Source of the DNA: Clostridium mediterraneense
GTDB taxonomy: Bacteria > Bacillota > Clostridia > Clostridiales > Clostridiaceae
Direction: 5' to 3'
Assembly: GCF_900091705.1 (NCBI RefSeq)
Contig: NZ_LT594785.1
Coordinates: 2,057,830-2,121,829 of the forward strand
Length of the DNA stretch: 64,000 nucleotides
The position numbers and the translations under genes are program-made. This document shows, piece by piece, positions 9,162 through 18,787 of this stretch. The notes beneath the pieces were generated by a model, which was given only the letters and a program-made list of their open reading frames with translations, was not told the DNA's origin and did no database searches. The first letter of the stretch is position 1; every line of letters begins with the position of its first letter.

Positions 9162-10004
9162 TTATATTGAATAATCTTCTACATAGAATAATCCACCAGC
9201 ATTTTTACCTGAATGTATTGCAACAGCGCAACCTGTTGTTGTTTCTATATAATCTATATTATTTTCTTCTAAGTATTCTCTTAAAGCATCAGCAACTTCT
9301 AACTCATAATTAATAAGAATTACTGGTTCGCCTTCTTTACGCTTTACAGCTTCAAAATCTTTTATGATTTCTTTAACAGCCTTTTTGCTACCTCTAACCT
9401 TAGTAGCAACATTCATTTCTCCATCATCCATATTTAATATAAGTTTAATTCCAAGAGCACTAACTATAATAGCTTTACCTTTTGAAAGTCTTCCACCTCT
9501 TACAAGATTGTCAAGACTTACAAACATTAAACCACTCTTTATTTTGTGAGTATAAACTAATAATTCTTTTTCTATTTCTTGAAGTGAATTACCAGCCTCA
9601 ACCATTCTAGCTGCTTTTAAAACTACCATTCCAAGTGCTGATGTTATTGTATATCCATCTATAACAACTAAATCTTCATCATTAAATTCATTTTTAGCAA
9701 TTAATGCTGATTGATATGTTCCACTCATCTTAGATGACATATGTATAGCAAGAACTTTATACCCTTCATCTATATATTTTCTATAGCACTCTTCAAATCT
9801 TATAGGAGTTATTTGAGCTGTAGTTGGAAGAGTATTTTCTCTTTCAATTCTTTCTATCATCTCATCTCTTGTTATTTCTACTCCTTCTAAGTAACTTTCT
9901 TCTCCAAAGTTAATTAAAACTGGCATAACTTCTATATCATACTTTTCTATATATTCCTTTGGTAAATCACAAGTACTGTCTGTGATTATTTTTATTTTAT
10001 CCAT
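9162..10004 (-). CDS. DegV family fatty-acid-binding protein
   Basis: 280 residues with the DegV signatures: ITDSTCDLP at the N-terminus, PVLINFGEESYLEGVEI, the conserved LPTTAQITP, and SSKMSGTYQSA in the first lobe. Members bind a single fatty acid (FakB function) and present it to the FakA kinase for entry into phospholipid synthesis. No fakA is present in the window. It lies 16 bp downstream of trmL on the same strand and probably shares its transcript. Which fatty acid is bound cannot be read from the sequence. Confidence 0.9.
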   Translation of the reverse strand: MDKIKIITDSTCDLPKEYIEKYDIEVMPVLINFGEESYLEGVEITRDEMIERIERENTLPTTAQITPIRFEECYRKYIDEGYKVLAIHMSSKMSGTYQSALIAKNEFNDEDLVVIDGYTITSALGMVVLKAARMVEAGNSLQEIEKELLVYTHKIKSGLMFVSLDNLVRGGRLSKGKAIIVSALGIKLILNMDDGEMNVATKVRGSKKAVKEIIKDFEAVKRKEGEPVILINYELEVADALREYLEENNIDYIETTTGCAVAIHSGKNAGGLFYVEDYSI

Positions 10005-10019
10005 TAACCATTTCCCCCA

Positions 10020-10481
10020 CTACTTCATATTTGGAAAACCTATTTGTCTTAAAGCTTCATAAGCAACTATTGCAACTGTATTTGATAAGTTAAGACTTCT
10101 GTCTGTTGTCTCTATCATAGGAATTCTTATACCCATTAATTGATTATGTATATATTCTGGTACTCCTGCTGATTCTTTTCCAAACATGATAAAATCGCCT
10201 TTTTCAAATTTCGCTTCACTATGAGTATCTTGAGCATGAGTTGATGATAAGAATATTCTTTGATCACCATATTTTTCCATAAAATCTTCAAAACTTTCGT
10301 GTACTTCTAAATCTAATTTATTCCAATAATCAAGTCCTGATCTCTTTACTTGCTTTTCATCTAGACTAAAGCCAAGAGGCTTTATTAAATGTAATTTTGA
10401 ATTTGTTAAAACACAAGTTCTACCTATATTTCCTGTATTCTGTGGTATTTCTGGTTGATATAAAACTATATTAAGATTCAC
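10020..10481 (-). CDS. trmL: tRNA (cytidine/uridine-34-2'-O)-methyltransferase
   Basis: SPOUT-class methyltransferase that 2'-O-methylates the wobble base of tRNA-Leu. 153 residues from the GTG at 10481, which has AGGAGG 8 nt upstream; the earlier in-frame ATG codons overlap or crowd that site. Conserved blocks: LYQPEIPQNTGNIGRTC (tRNA-binding N-terminus), KPLGFSLDEKQVKRSGLDYW, and the knotted SAM site IMFGKESAGVPE with RIPM...RSLNLSNTVAIVAYE. Length matches the YibK/CspR family. It is the middle gene of a HAD-trmL-degV run. Confidence 0.92.
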   Translation of the reverse strand: MNLNIVLYQPEIPQNTGNIGRTCVLTNSKLHLIKPLGFSLDEKQVKRSGLDYWNKLDLEVHESFEDFMEKYGDQRIFLSSTHAQDTHSEAKFEKGDFIMFGKESAGVPEYIHNQLMGIRIPMIETTDRSLNLSNTVAIVAYEALRQIGFPNMK

Positions 10482-10556
10482 ACCCATTACCTCCTGAGTA
10501 AAAATGTCCATATTTTATAATATTATTTAAACTAAAAAAAATCAAGGTTTTTTACA

Positions 10557-11390
10557 TTATTTGTTAAAAATAAACTTTTCTACAACTTTAGCTACTCCAT
10601 CATTATCATTAGTGTCAGTTATATAATCTGCAACTGCTTTAACTTCCTCTGTACCATTCTTCATAGCTACTCCAAGGCCTGCATATTTAATCATAGAAAT
10701 ATCATTTCCATTATCTCCTATACATATTATCTCTTCTTGTTTAATTCCATGATGCTCAGCTAATATTTTTACAGCTCTTCCCTTAGAAACTCCTTTACTA
10801 TTTATCTCTAAACAATTCTTCCCTGAATATGTAATTTCAAAACTTTCATCTTTTTTAAGTTCATTTTCTATTCGTTTTAATTTACTATTCTTTTCAACAA
10901 AGATGCACTTTCCAAAAACTTCTTTACCACTTTTAAATAAAGAACTCCATTCTACATCTTCTTTTAAGTAAACACTTTTTATCTTATATTTCTCTTGTAC
11001 ATTTCTATTAAAGAATAAATCATTTAATAATTTTCTAAATTTAGAATTTAAATATATCTTCCCTAATGAATGAAAATTAGGAACTGCTTTAAATTTTTTT
11101 GCAACTTCTATTAATTTTTTACATTGTTCTTTTTCTAAGGCTTCTTTAAAGATAAGAACCTCTTCATCCTCATCAAGAACCAAAGCTCCATTATTAGCAA
11201 TAACTGCTGATTTTACACCTATTTCATTTGAGAAATGTAGAGCACTCCTTGAATTTCTTCCTGTACATATGATGATATGAACTCCTGATTCATAAGCTTT
11301 CTTTAATGCAACTTTATTACCTTGTGAAAGCTTCTTCTTTGAATTTAACAAGGTTCCATCCATATCTATACATATCATCTTATAGTCCAT
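10557..11390 (-). CDS. HAD-superfamily Cof-type sugar-phosphatase
   Basis: 277 residues from the ATG at 11390, preceded by GGTGAGA; a GTG four codons upstream lacks a binding site. HAD motifs are complete: motif I DMDGTLLNSK, motif II ICTGR, motif III Lys in the C2-cap region and GKNCLEINSKGVSKG, motif IV GDNGNDISMI. The C2B cap places it in the Cof/YkrA group acting on sugar phosphates or phosphorylated cofactors. Substrate unknown. First gene of the unit running to degV. Confidence 0.88.
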   Translation of the reverse strand: MDYKMICIDMDGTLLNSKKKLSQGNKVALKKAYESGVHIIICTGRNSRSALHFSNEIGVKSAVIANNGALVLDEDEEVLIFKEALEKEQCKKLIEVAKKFKAVPNFHSLGKIYLNSKFRKLLNDLFFNRNVQEKYKIKSVYLKEDVEWSSLFKSGKEVFGKCIFVEKNSKLKRIENELKKDESFEITYSGKNCLEINSKGVSKGRAVKILAEHHGIKQEEIICIGDNGNDISMIKYAGLGVAMKNGTEEVKAVADYITDTNDNDGVAKVVEKFIFNK

Positions 11391-11956
11391 AAATCTTCTC
11401 ACCCATTTCTAAAATTATGTTTATATATAATATAAACCATGATTTAACTATTTATTCTATTATATCAAATACCATATAATAAAAGTATTAATTGCTAGTA
11501 AATAAATATCTATATTAAGTTTATACTTAACTCTTTCTTTTTTATAGTATATCTTTTTTATACTTAAGATTATATATTATAATAGATTTATTTTTTCTAT
11601 ATATACATACTACTTTCTAATTATCTATAATATCAAAGATATTAAAATAATCTCATGAAAAAAAGAGCCTTATATCTAGCCCTTTATTAAAGTCTCTAAT
11701 TTACTTACTAATCAATATTAAAGATTAAATAAATATTATTAAATCTAACTTACTAAGAAATTATTATACCATAATTTATTTTCTATTTACCGTGAATTTT
11801 AAAATTACTTATGTTATTATTTTAATATTGATTAAGAATAAGAAAATTTTTGAAAAGTATACGAAAACTCATATTAAAAATATATATAATTTAAAAATAA
11901 TTTATATATATTTTTAATACCCTAATAGACATAATACTTAAGGAAGTGATTCTATA
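11391..11956. other. 566-bp divergent intergenic region
   Basis: No convincing reading frame. It separates the HAD gene (minus) from the DUF434 gene (plus) and must hold both promoters. Very AT-rich. The only clear structure is the perfect inverted repeat at 11872-11919, listed separately. Confidence 0.6.
11872..11919. repeat. Perfect 18-bp inverted repeat upstream of the DUF434 gene
   Basis: Arms 11872-11889 and 11902-11919 are perfect reverse complements (TATTAAAAATATATATAA) with a 12-nt spacer, ending 38 bp before the ATG at 11957. No T-run follows on either strand. It could be an operator or a leader stem; pure A/T composition makes chance formation less unlikely than its length suggests. 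Confidence 0.5.
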
Positions 11957-12670
11957 ATGACCAAAATTTCAAAAAGGGGTTATGATGAAAAAGATAAAAT
12001 ATATTTTTCTCCAAATGAACTTTTAAGATTACATAAAGCTCATGAAGAAATTAAATGGCTTTTAGATAGAGACTATAGAATAGACTCTGTAATAACTTTT
12101 GTTTGTAATAAATATCAATTTTCATTAAGACAAAGAGATGCATTAAAACGTTCTACTTCTAGTAGCAAAAATGAAAAAACAAGAAAATTTAAAGAAATTA
12201 GTACTAATGAATTAAATAACTGCACCTTGAATATAGATGGCTTCAATTTAATTATAGGCTTAGAAGTTGCCCTATCAGGAGGAACTTTAATCTTAGGTAA
12301 TGATAACTATATAAGAGATTTAGCAGGACTTCGAGGAACTTATAGATTAATAGATAAAACTGAGTTAGCTATTGATTATATATATAAATTCTTCAAAGAA
12401 AGAAATCTTAAACAAGTTAATTTCTACATAGATTCACCAGTATCAAACTCTGGAAGACTTAAAATGAAAATACTTGAGTATGCTGAAAAATATTCTATAC
12501 CTACTGAAGTTAATCTAGTAGATAATGCAGATGTTTGTTTAGAAAAATTAGACTATGTAGTTAGTGGAGATGCAGCTATTTTAGACAAATGTATAAGCCA
12601 TGTTAATGTCGTTAAAGATATAATTGCTGAATATATAAAAGACTATAAAGTAGTAGACTTTACTAAATAA
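11957..12670 (+). CDS. DUF434 domain-containing protein
   Basis: 237 residues. The N-terminal region (YDEKDKIYFSPNELLRLHKAHEEIKWLLDRDY, then KYQFSLRQRDALKRS) is typical of DUF434. The C-terminal part (LNIDGFNLIIGLEVALSGG, RDLAGLRGTYRLIDKT, NVKQ-type FYIDSPVSNSGRLK, SGDAAILD) is the PIN-like companion domain seen in archaeal and clostridial members, with acidic residues that could form a nuclease site. The function is not established. AAGGAAGTG precedes the start. Monocistronic, with a terminator just downstream. Confidence 0.75.
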   Translation: MTKISKRGYDEKDKIYFSPNELLRLHKAHEEIKWLLDRDYRIDSVITFVCNKYQFSLRQRDALKRSTSSSKNEKTRKFKEISTNELNNCTLNIDGFNLIIGLEVALSGGTLILGNDNYIRDLAGLRGTYRLIDKTELAIDYIYKFFKERNLKQVNFYIDSPVSNSGRLKMKILEYAEKYSIPTEVNLVDNADVCLEKLDYVVSGDAAILDKCISHVNVVKDIIAEYIKDYKVVDFTK

Positions 12671-12691
12671 ATTATTTATATATAAATATAA

Positions 12692-12733
12692 TAAAAACAG
12701 TGGTAAATCCCCTTAAATTACCACTGTTTTAAA
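12692..12733. terminator. Bidirectional terminator between the DUF434 and VanW genes
   Basis: Perfect 13-bp stem AAAACAGTGGTAA / TTACCACTGTTTT (12694-12706, 12718-12730) with A- and T-rich flanks, between convergent genes. Confidence 0.9.
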
Positions 12734-12736
12734 ATT

Positions 12737-14107
12737 TTATCCTATCCCATATCTAACTATACCTTGTGCACTTCCATAAACATCTTTTGATAATAAAGCT
12801 CTATCTACTTCTTTACCATCTTTATAAGCTACTAGATACCCATTAACTCTTGAGCCAGCACAAGCTCTTTTTTCTATTTTCTGAGTTCCTTTAGGCATAC
12901 TTGGATCTTCTATTCTTCTTATTCCCGGATTTATAGATTCTGTTTGTACACTAACTAGAGAATATTTATTTCCCTTAAGTTGTTCTTTATTACCATAAAC
13001 ATTAAATGTTACACTTCCACCATTTAAATATCCTTGAATATAAACTGGAACATTATATATATTTTTAAATTTATAATCAAGATAATCCCAAGCAACTGTA
13101 GCATCTTGTCCTGGAGATGCATAGCTAACAGGCATACTATGATTATGTCTTTCTGTTGGAGGTATTCCTGATCTTGTCACAGCTTGATAAAGAGTTGTCG
13201 ATATTTGACAAACTCCTCCACCAATACTTGGAACAACTTGATTTCCTACAAAAGCTGCTCCTTCTCTAAAGCCTCTTTCTGTTGTTCTTTCTCCAACAAC
13301 CTCATTATAACTAAAAGTTTCACCTGGCATAACTATAGTTCCGTTGATAAAATCAGTTGCAAGTCTTAAATTCGTAACTCTTTGAGTATCACCTGCATTA
13401 AAATTTGTTGTTGAGCTACCTATTTTATAATCAATCTTTGAAAGCATTTTTCCAGTTATAGCTGGAGTTGCTTTTTCTATTGGAATATTAACTTTCATTT
13501 CCATCTTGTCAATATCCCCACTTATACTCTTAGCAACTATTTCATCCATTTTCTTTTTATTTATCTTTTCACCATCTGTACCTTCTACAACTTTTATATC
13601 ATTTCCACTTAAATCGAGAGTTGCATCTTTAGCAGGTTTATTAACTCTTCTTTCTAATTCCTTTTTAGAATTTTCAACTACTTTTTCATCATAGCCAAAT
13701 AAAACTTCTATATCACTATCTAAACCTTTTTTTATATAACCACTTTGGGTAAAAACACCTTCATCTTTTCCGTAAGCTAATGCTTTATCCAAAGCTTCTT
13801 CTACCTTATATTCAGGTTTTATCTTACTATATTCAATAACTACTTCTTCACCTTCTGATTCTAAAGTTAGTTTTTTATCCTTAACCTTATCAACCACATT
13901 AATATTTATTAATTTTCTAGCCTCTTCCTTAGTTTTACCACCTACTTCAACACCGTTTATACTTATTTTAGGATATATCCTGTCTTTCCAAGAGTCTATA
14001 GCCTTATTTACAGAGTAAAAATATATTCCAAATGATGCTACTATAATTAGAATAATTCCTAAAATTATATAAATAGCTCTCTTTTCACTAGTCTTATTAT
14101 TAACCAT
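12737..14107 (-). CDS. VanW family membrane-anchored protein
   Basis: 456 residues from the ATG at 14107, with GGAGG just upstream; the longer in-frame TTG start would run through that site. One N-terminal transmembrane helix (IYIILGIILIIVASFGIYFY) anchors an outside-facing region with a peptidoglycan-binding-like repeat domain (about 50-220). The VanW domain follows (TNLRLATDFINGTIVMPGETFSYNEV, GGGVCQISTTLYQA, HSMPVSYASPGQDA). A short beta-rich tail ends the protein. VanW proteins accompany some vancomycin-resistance clusters, but most clostridial copies, like this one, are not linked to van genes; their biochemical role is unknown. Neighbouring GH25 and ddl genes fit a cell-wall theme. Confidence 0.85.
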   Translation of the reverse strand: MVNNKTSEKRAIYIILGIILIIVASFGIYFYSVNKAIDSWKDRIYPKISINGVEVGGKTKEEARKLININVVDKVKDKKLTLESEGEEVVIEYSKIKPEYKVEEALDKALAYGKDEGVFTQSGYIKKGLDSDIEVLFGYDEKVVENSKKELERRVNKPAKDATLDLSGNDIKVVEGTDGEKINKKKMDEIVAKSISGDIDKMEMKVNIPIEKATPAITGKMLSKIDYKIGSSTTNFNAGDTQRVTNLRLATDFINGTIVMPGETFSYNEVVGERTTERGFREGAAFVGNQVVPSIGGGVCQISTTLYQAVTRSGIPPTERHNHSMPVSYASPGQDATVAWDYLDYKFKNIYNVPVYIQGYLNGGSVTFNVYGNKEQLKGNKYSLVSVQTESINPGIRRIEDPSMPKGTQKIEKRACAGSRVNGYLVAYKDGKEVDRALLSKDVYGSAQGIVRYGIG

Positions 14108-14196
14108 TTTCTCCTCCCCCAAAATTTTGCTATAAATATATATAAATAACTACACTTAAATTTATTCAATTATAAATTTAATATGCTATTTATATA

Positions 14197-15141
14197 TTAA
14201 TTTTCTATTATCCTTGTTGATCTTTGTCTTGAAACATCTCCATACTTATCAAATGCTTCTATTCCAACAATAATATCTCTACCTTTTGGTAAGTAGAATT
14301 TACTCTTATCTATAACAAAACTTGTTTGTTTTTCAGTTGTAGTTCCTGCATAATAAGAATTTACAAATAAATTATATCCCCATAAATCAGTCGCATTTAC
14401 AGGAGCCCAATTTGCATAAATTTTATCTTGGCTCATACTAACTCTAAGGCCTTGAACATTTGGAGGTGGCATTAGTTCATCTAAACTATCTGGTCCCCAA
14501 TTTAAATCAACTGGGTTATCAACTCCTGATATTTGTCCTCTTGATGTAAATTGCCATAACATCCATCTATCCCATCCACCTATATCTGGAGGTGTTACTG
14601 GATTACCTTGCATATGATACAGAGCTATCCAAAGAGGTATTTTACTTAAAGGATATCCTTTTCCTTGTACAAAAAGTCCATTAAACCCTCTTAAGTAAAA
14701 ATAACCAAAATAAAGCATCATTCTTCTTCTAGTCTTTTGATGGAATCTATCTACAAATCTTTGTATCCAAGCAACTAAAGTTTCATTACTCATAGTCCCT
14801 TCAGCTGGTCTTTCAATATCTAAGACTGGGAATAAATCTCCACAATCTCCCTCACCAAAAGCCTGATACAATGTTTCTATAAATTTATCACATTGTTCAT
14901 CTGCTGTTTCTAAATTAGAGTAAGGCATCGCAAAATGGTATGCACCACAAGGTTTCCCTATTCCTCTACATTGTCTTGCAAACTCCATAAATTTTTTATC
15001 AACCCTAAAACTTCCTGATGCTGATCCAGATGCTCTTAAGTATATAAAATCGACACTTTTATCTAATAATGTAAAATTAACATTTTGACTGAACTCATTT
15101 AAATCAGGTCCAATCGTACTTCTAGGATTATTTCCTTGCAT
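14197..15141 (-). CDS. GH25 lysozyme-like protein with C-terminal fibronectin-III-like domain, no signal peptide
   Basis: 314 residues. Residues 10-215 match glycoside hydrolase family 25 (1,4-beta-N-acetylmuramidase): GPDLNEFSQ (N-terminal Asp), FIYLRASGSASG, PCGAYHFAMPYS, the catalytic VLDIERP, YFGYFYLRG, and WMLWQFTSRGQISGV. Residues about 225-312 form a fibronectin-III-like module (VQGLRVSMSQDKIYANWAPV). There is no signal peptide or transmembrane segment, so export must be non-classical, or the protein acts inside the mother cell, or it is released by lysis. It lies between ddl and vanW on the same strand. Confidence 0.85.
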   Translation of the reverse strand: MQGNNPRSTIGPDLNEFSQNVNFTLLDKSVDFIYLRASGSASGSFRVDKKFMEFARQCRGIGKPCGAYHFAMPYSNLETADEQCDKFIETLYQAFGEGDCGDLFPVLDIERPAEGTMSNETLVAWIQRFVDRFHQKTRRRMMLYFGYFYLRGFNGLFVQGKGYPLSKIPLWIALYHMQGNPVTPPDIGGWDRWMLWQFTSRGQISGVDNPVDLNWGPDSLDELMPPPNVQGLRVSMSQDKIYANWAPVNATDLWGYNLFVNSYYAGTTTEKQTSFVIDKSKFYLPKGRDIIVGIEAFDKYGDVSRQRSTRIIEN

Positions 15142-15189
15142 TTAATCTCACCTTAAAAATTATTATCCTATTAATAATTTATAATAATA

Positions 15190-15233
15190 AAATGAAAAAG
15201 TTCCTTTAAAGATATAAATCTTTAAAGGAACTT
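15190..15233 (-). terminator. Intrinsic terminator after ddl
   Basis: Perfect 16-bp stem (arms 15198-15213 and 15218-15233, AAGTTCCTTTAAAGAT) with a 4-nt loop and a T-rich run on the minus strand. Confidence 0.9.
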
Positions 15234-15240
15234 ATAAATA

Positions 15241-16155
15241 TTATCTATTTACTTTTAATGAATTTTCTATTATTAAATCTAAAAGTTCACTATATGATAT
15301 TCCAAGACTATCTGCACTTCTTGGGAATAAACTTGTCTTTGTCATTCCTGGAAGAGTATTAACTTCTAATATATAAGGGACCTTATTACTTATAATCATA
15401 TCTATTCTTGCATATACATCACATTTTAATACTCTATAAGTATCAAGAGCCATTTGTTCTACTTCTTTATCTAGACCTTCTTCTAATTTTATAACAAATT
15501 CATCAGCAGCTGATTCACCACTTGAATATTTTGATTCTATATCAAAGAATTCACCTTTTGGCTTAATAGCAACAACAGGGAATAATTTATTTTCCATAAC
15601 AGGACATGTTATTTCATCACCTTTAATATATTGTTCTATCATAACTTCTTTATCATATTTTAAAGCTTCTCTTACAGCTTCTTCGATTCCAGCTTCTTCT
15701 TTTATTAAGTTTGTAGCAACAGATGATCCACCACTATTAGGCTTTACGAAAACAGGATATCCCATTTCTCTTATAGCATCATAATCTATTCCTTCAACTG
15801 ATGAAGTCATAATCCAATTAGCTGTTCTAATATTTGCCCATTTTAAAATTCTCTTAGTCATATCTTTATCCATACATAATCCACTACTTAGAGGATTACA
15901 TCCTGAATAAGGTATTCCTAATGTTTGAAGAACTGATTGAACTGTTCCATCTTCTCCAAATTGTCCATGTAATGCAAGTAATGCAAAATCTATATTTGCT
16001 TCTTTAACTTTATTTATTACATCTTCTTTTTCATTTAAAACAATTTCTACTACTTCATATTTACTTCTATTTATATTTTCAAGAATTGACTTTCCACTAT
16101 TCAGTGATATTTCTCTTTCTGTTGAGATACCACCCATAATAACTCCAACTTTCAT
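15241..16155 (-). CDS. ddl: D-alanine--D-alanine ligase
   Basis: Cytoplasmic ATP-grasp enzyme that joins two D-alanines for peptidoglycan precursor synthesis. 304 residues, normal length. Motifs: GGISTEREISLNSG (N-terminal substrate-binding loop), ALHGQFGEDGTVQ, YSGCNPLSSGLCMDK, VKPNSGGSSVAT (ATP-binding loop), YKGDEITCPV-type segment and the metal/substrate site EVNTLPGMTKTS. The residue set is that of ordinary D-Ala-D-Ala ligases. No D-lactate ligase or vanH-like neighbour is seen. Start supported by GGAGG; a strong terminator follows. Confidence 0.95.
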   Translation of the reverse strand: MKVGVIMGGISTEREISLNSGKSILENINRSKYEVVEIVLNEKEDVINKVKEANIDFALLALHGQFGEDGTVQSVLQTLGIPYSGCNPLSSGLCMDKDMTKRILKWANIRTANWIMTSSVEGIDYDAIREMGYPVFVKPNSGGSSVATNLIKEEAGIEEAVREALKYDKEVMIEQYIKGDEITCPVMENKLFPVVAIKPKGEFFDIESKYSSGESAADEFVIKLEEGLDKEVEQMALDTYRVLKCDVYARIDMIISNKVPYILEVNTLPGMTKTSLFPRSADSLGISYSELLDLIIENSLKVNR

Positions 16156-16167
16156 AACTTTCCTCCA

Positions 16168-16205
16168 TATAAAAAAAATAAAGGACTTAAATTTTAAGTC
16201 CTTAT
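16168..16205 (-). terminator. Intrinsic terminator after the histidine kinase gene
   Basis: Stem AAGGACTTAA / TTAAGTCCTT (16181-16190, 16194-16203) with a T-run on the minus strand, between the kinase stop (16256) and the ddl start (16155). Confidence 0.85.
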
Positions 16206-16255
16206 TATTATATCACTATAAACTTTTAATATAAACAACTAGTTCCCCCTATATG

Positions 16256-18598
16256 TTAAATAATATCCGAAAATTCAACTGATATATTTTTAAGAGTATC
16301 TGAATTTACTTCTTTTCTATTTAAATGTGATAATATATTTTCTTTATTATTGCTGTTTGGAAGTTTCACAATAAACTCAGTTCCCTTAGTTAATTCTTTA
16401 TTTATAGATATCATCCCATCATGCATATCAACTAAAGCTTTTACAAGAGATAGACCTATTCCACTTCCATTCTTTTTAGAATCAATATTTCTATCATTTT
16501 GAACAAATCTCTCAAATATTTTTTCATGTAAATCTGCAGGTATACCACAACCTGTATCTCTAACTCTAATTTCTACCCACTCATCATTAAAATCTAAATT
16601 AACAAATATATCACCTTTTTCCGGTGTAAACTTAATTGCATTAGAAAGTAAATTAAGCATTATTCTTTCTATCTTTTCAGGATCACAACTTATAAACCTT
16701 TCTTCTAACTGTGTATCAAATACTAAATTTATATCTTTAGTATTAACATAAGGTAAAATAAACCCAGTTATATCTTCAACTAAAGAAACTATATCATACA
16801 TATCTTTTTCTATACTTATAAAACCTGAATCTATCTTACTTATATCTATTAAATTATTTACTAATTTGAGCATTACAAGAGTATTTTTTCTCATTGTTTC
16901 ACTATATCTACTATATGCACGTGTAAAATCAGAAGATGATAAATTTCTTTTTTGTTTATCAAGTAATTGAAGAGTAGAATACATTATATGTATAGGAGTT
17001 CTTAATTCATGAGATAAATTAGTAAAGTATTCTTTTCTCATAACATCTGACTCTTGTATTTTTTTCATTTTACTATTTAATTTTTTGATTTTATCTTTTT
17101 GTTCATAATCTATAAATATTATTAAATAACCCATAATTTTGTCATTTTTATTTTTTATATCCTCAATTTTAATACTTAACATTCTATTTTTTCCATTTGC
17201 ATCTTTAAACTTAATTACTTTCTCTTTTCTCTGTTCAAAATATTGCTTATCTATAAAATCTGTTATATCAGATCCAATTGTTTTTTTATCTCTATATCCT
17301 AAAAAACTTTCAAAATACTTATTAATATAACTTATCTTATATGATTCATCAGTAACTATTACACCTTCTTCTATGTTATCACCAAGAGCACTTAATTTAT
17401 TTTTACTTATTTCTATAAGATTTTCCTTCTTTATATTCTCAGTAACATCTTTACAAGTATAAATATTTATATCACAATCTTCTCCTTTATGGGTTCTAAG
17501 CTTTTTTATACTTTGATACGTTACTTCATATTTTCTTCCATCACTACTTTTAACAATTAAAGCCATATCCTGTTTATTAAAATGTAAAAAATTAAATATT
17601 CCTTCATTTGTATACTCATTACTTATCTGATTTTTAATTTTTTTAAATAATTCTTTGGTATTTTTATTTATCTGAATATCTTTTTTGGCCTTTTTATTCA
17701 TATAAATAACTTTAGAACCACTAGTAATAAAAATATCATCATGAGTATTTTCATCAACCATTTTAAAAAATATATTTAGTTCTTCTTGCATATCTTTTAA
17801 TCTTAATATAATTCTTATACTTTGAACAAACATCCCCATAAATATTGACAATAAAGCTAAAAATGTAAATATTTCAATACCTAACTCATTATAATAAGTA
17901 TCTATCCCCATAAATAAGGCAGAGGTTTTGTACATACACATTATACAAATAAATACTAAGCTTACTGAAATAATCATCCAAATTGGTTCATTTTCTTTTA
18001 ACGACCTTGCTGCAGTAAAAATAATTGCTATAATAGTAATAATAATTTCTAAAATAAATACCTGTTTGATTATATTAATTCCAATTTTACTATAGTAAAA
18101 ATTGTTCATATCAAAATATAAAAATGTTAAAGTTATTAAAGAAAATATACCCAATTTAATAATTGTATTTTTATTAAAACCAAACTTAATAAACTGCATG
18201 ATTTTTTCATTGTCTTGCATAACTACAATAACTATTAAAATAATTTTCAAACAATTTGTCCAAAAAAATGTTTCATTAAAAATTCTAATATCACTTTTCA
18301 TATTATATATTAATATTTTTAAAGTTAACTCTACGGCTAAACTAAAATAATATAATATAACCATTTGTAAATTTCTAATTTTTGATAGATAATTATAAAA
18401 TATAGTTGCAAAAACTGCTATAATAGCTAAGATAGCATTAAATGAAATAATAATAAATAAACTATTTTTATCAAAATATTGTGTCAAAATAGGATTTGTT
18501 GAAAATTTATAAGTTAATATGACTAAAAGTAATAGATTTAAAATAATTATAATATTATGTAGCGAACTTAATTTTTTGATATAAATATTATTAATCAC
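16256..18598 (-). CDS. Orphan multi-pass membrane PAS sensor histidine kinase
   Basis: 780 residues from the GTG at 18598, chosen because GGAGG lies 7 nt upstream; an in-frame ATG five codons earlier overlaps that site. About eight transmembrane helices fill residues 10-270. Two PAS-like domains follow (about 275-395 and 405-505), the second with VIVTDESYKISYINKYFESFLGY. The kinase core has H-box FTNLSHELRTPIHIM, N-box NLLSNAIKF, G1 RDTGCGIP, F-box FERF and G2 GSGIGLSL, so it looks catalytically complete. No response regulator is adjacent. Clostridia phosphorylate Spo0A with orphan kinases, so this is a candidate Spo0A kinase, by inference only. Confidence 0.9.
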   Translation of the reverse strand: MINNIYIKKLSSLHNIIIILNLLLLVILTYKFSTNPILTQYFDKNSLFIIISFNAILAIIAVFATIFYNYLSKIRNLQMVILYYFSLAVELTLKILIYNMKSDIRIFNETFFWTNCLKIILIVIVVMQDNEKIMQFIKFGFNKNTIIKLGIFSLITLTFLYFDMNNFYYSKIGINIIKQVFILEIIITIIAIIFTAARSLKENEPIWMIISVSLVFICIMCMYKTSALFMGIDTYYNELGIEIFTFLALLSIFMGMFVQSIRIILRLKDMQEELNIFFKMVDENTHDDIFITSGSKVIYMNKKAKKDIQINKNTKELFKKIKNQISNEYTNEGIFNFLHFNKQDMALIVKSSDGRKYEVTYQSIKKLRTHKGEDCDINIYTCKDVTENIKKENLIEISKNKLSALGDNIEEGVIVTDESYKISYINKYFESFLGYRDKKTIGSDITDFIDKQYFEQRKEKVIKFKDANGKNRMLSIKIEDIKNKNDKIMGYLIIFIDYEQKDKIKKLNSKMKKIQESDVMRKEYFTNLSHELRTPIHIMYSTLQLLDKQKRNLSSSDFTRAYSRYSETMRKNTLVMLKLVNNLIDISKIDSGFISIEKDMYDIVSLVEDITGFILPYVNTKDINLVFDTQLEERFISCDPEKIERIMLNLLSNAIKFTPEKGDIFVNLDFNDEWVEIRVRDTGCGIPADLHEKIFERFVQNDRNIDSKKNGSGIGLSLVKALVDMHDGMISINKELTKGTEFIVKLPNSNNKENILSHLNRKEVNSDTLKNISVEFSDII

Positions 18599-18787
18599 AA
18601 CTTTACCTCCCATCTTTTATTTTTAGTTATATTATAACTAGTTTTATCATATTTTTCTATATTTTTCTATTTTTATCTATACATTTCCATTGACAAAATA
18701 CTACAAATTTCACTTAAATAGTACTAAAATTTGTCTAGATAAATACAAATATCTATATGTATAAATAATTTTTAAGGAGGTTTTTTT

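Noticed and set aside
14197-16155. van-type glycopeptide resistance cluster (VanW near a ligase)
   Set aside because: The ligase is an ordinary Ddl, and no vanH, vanX, vanR or vanS genes are present.
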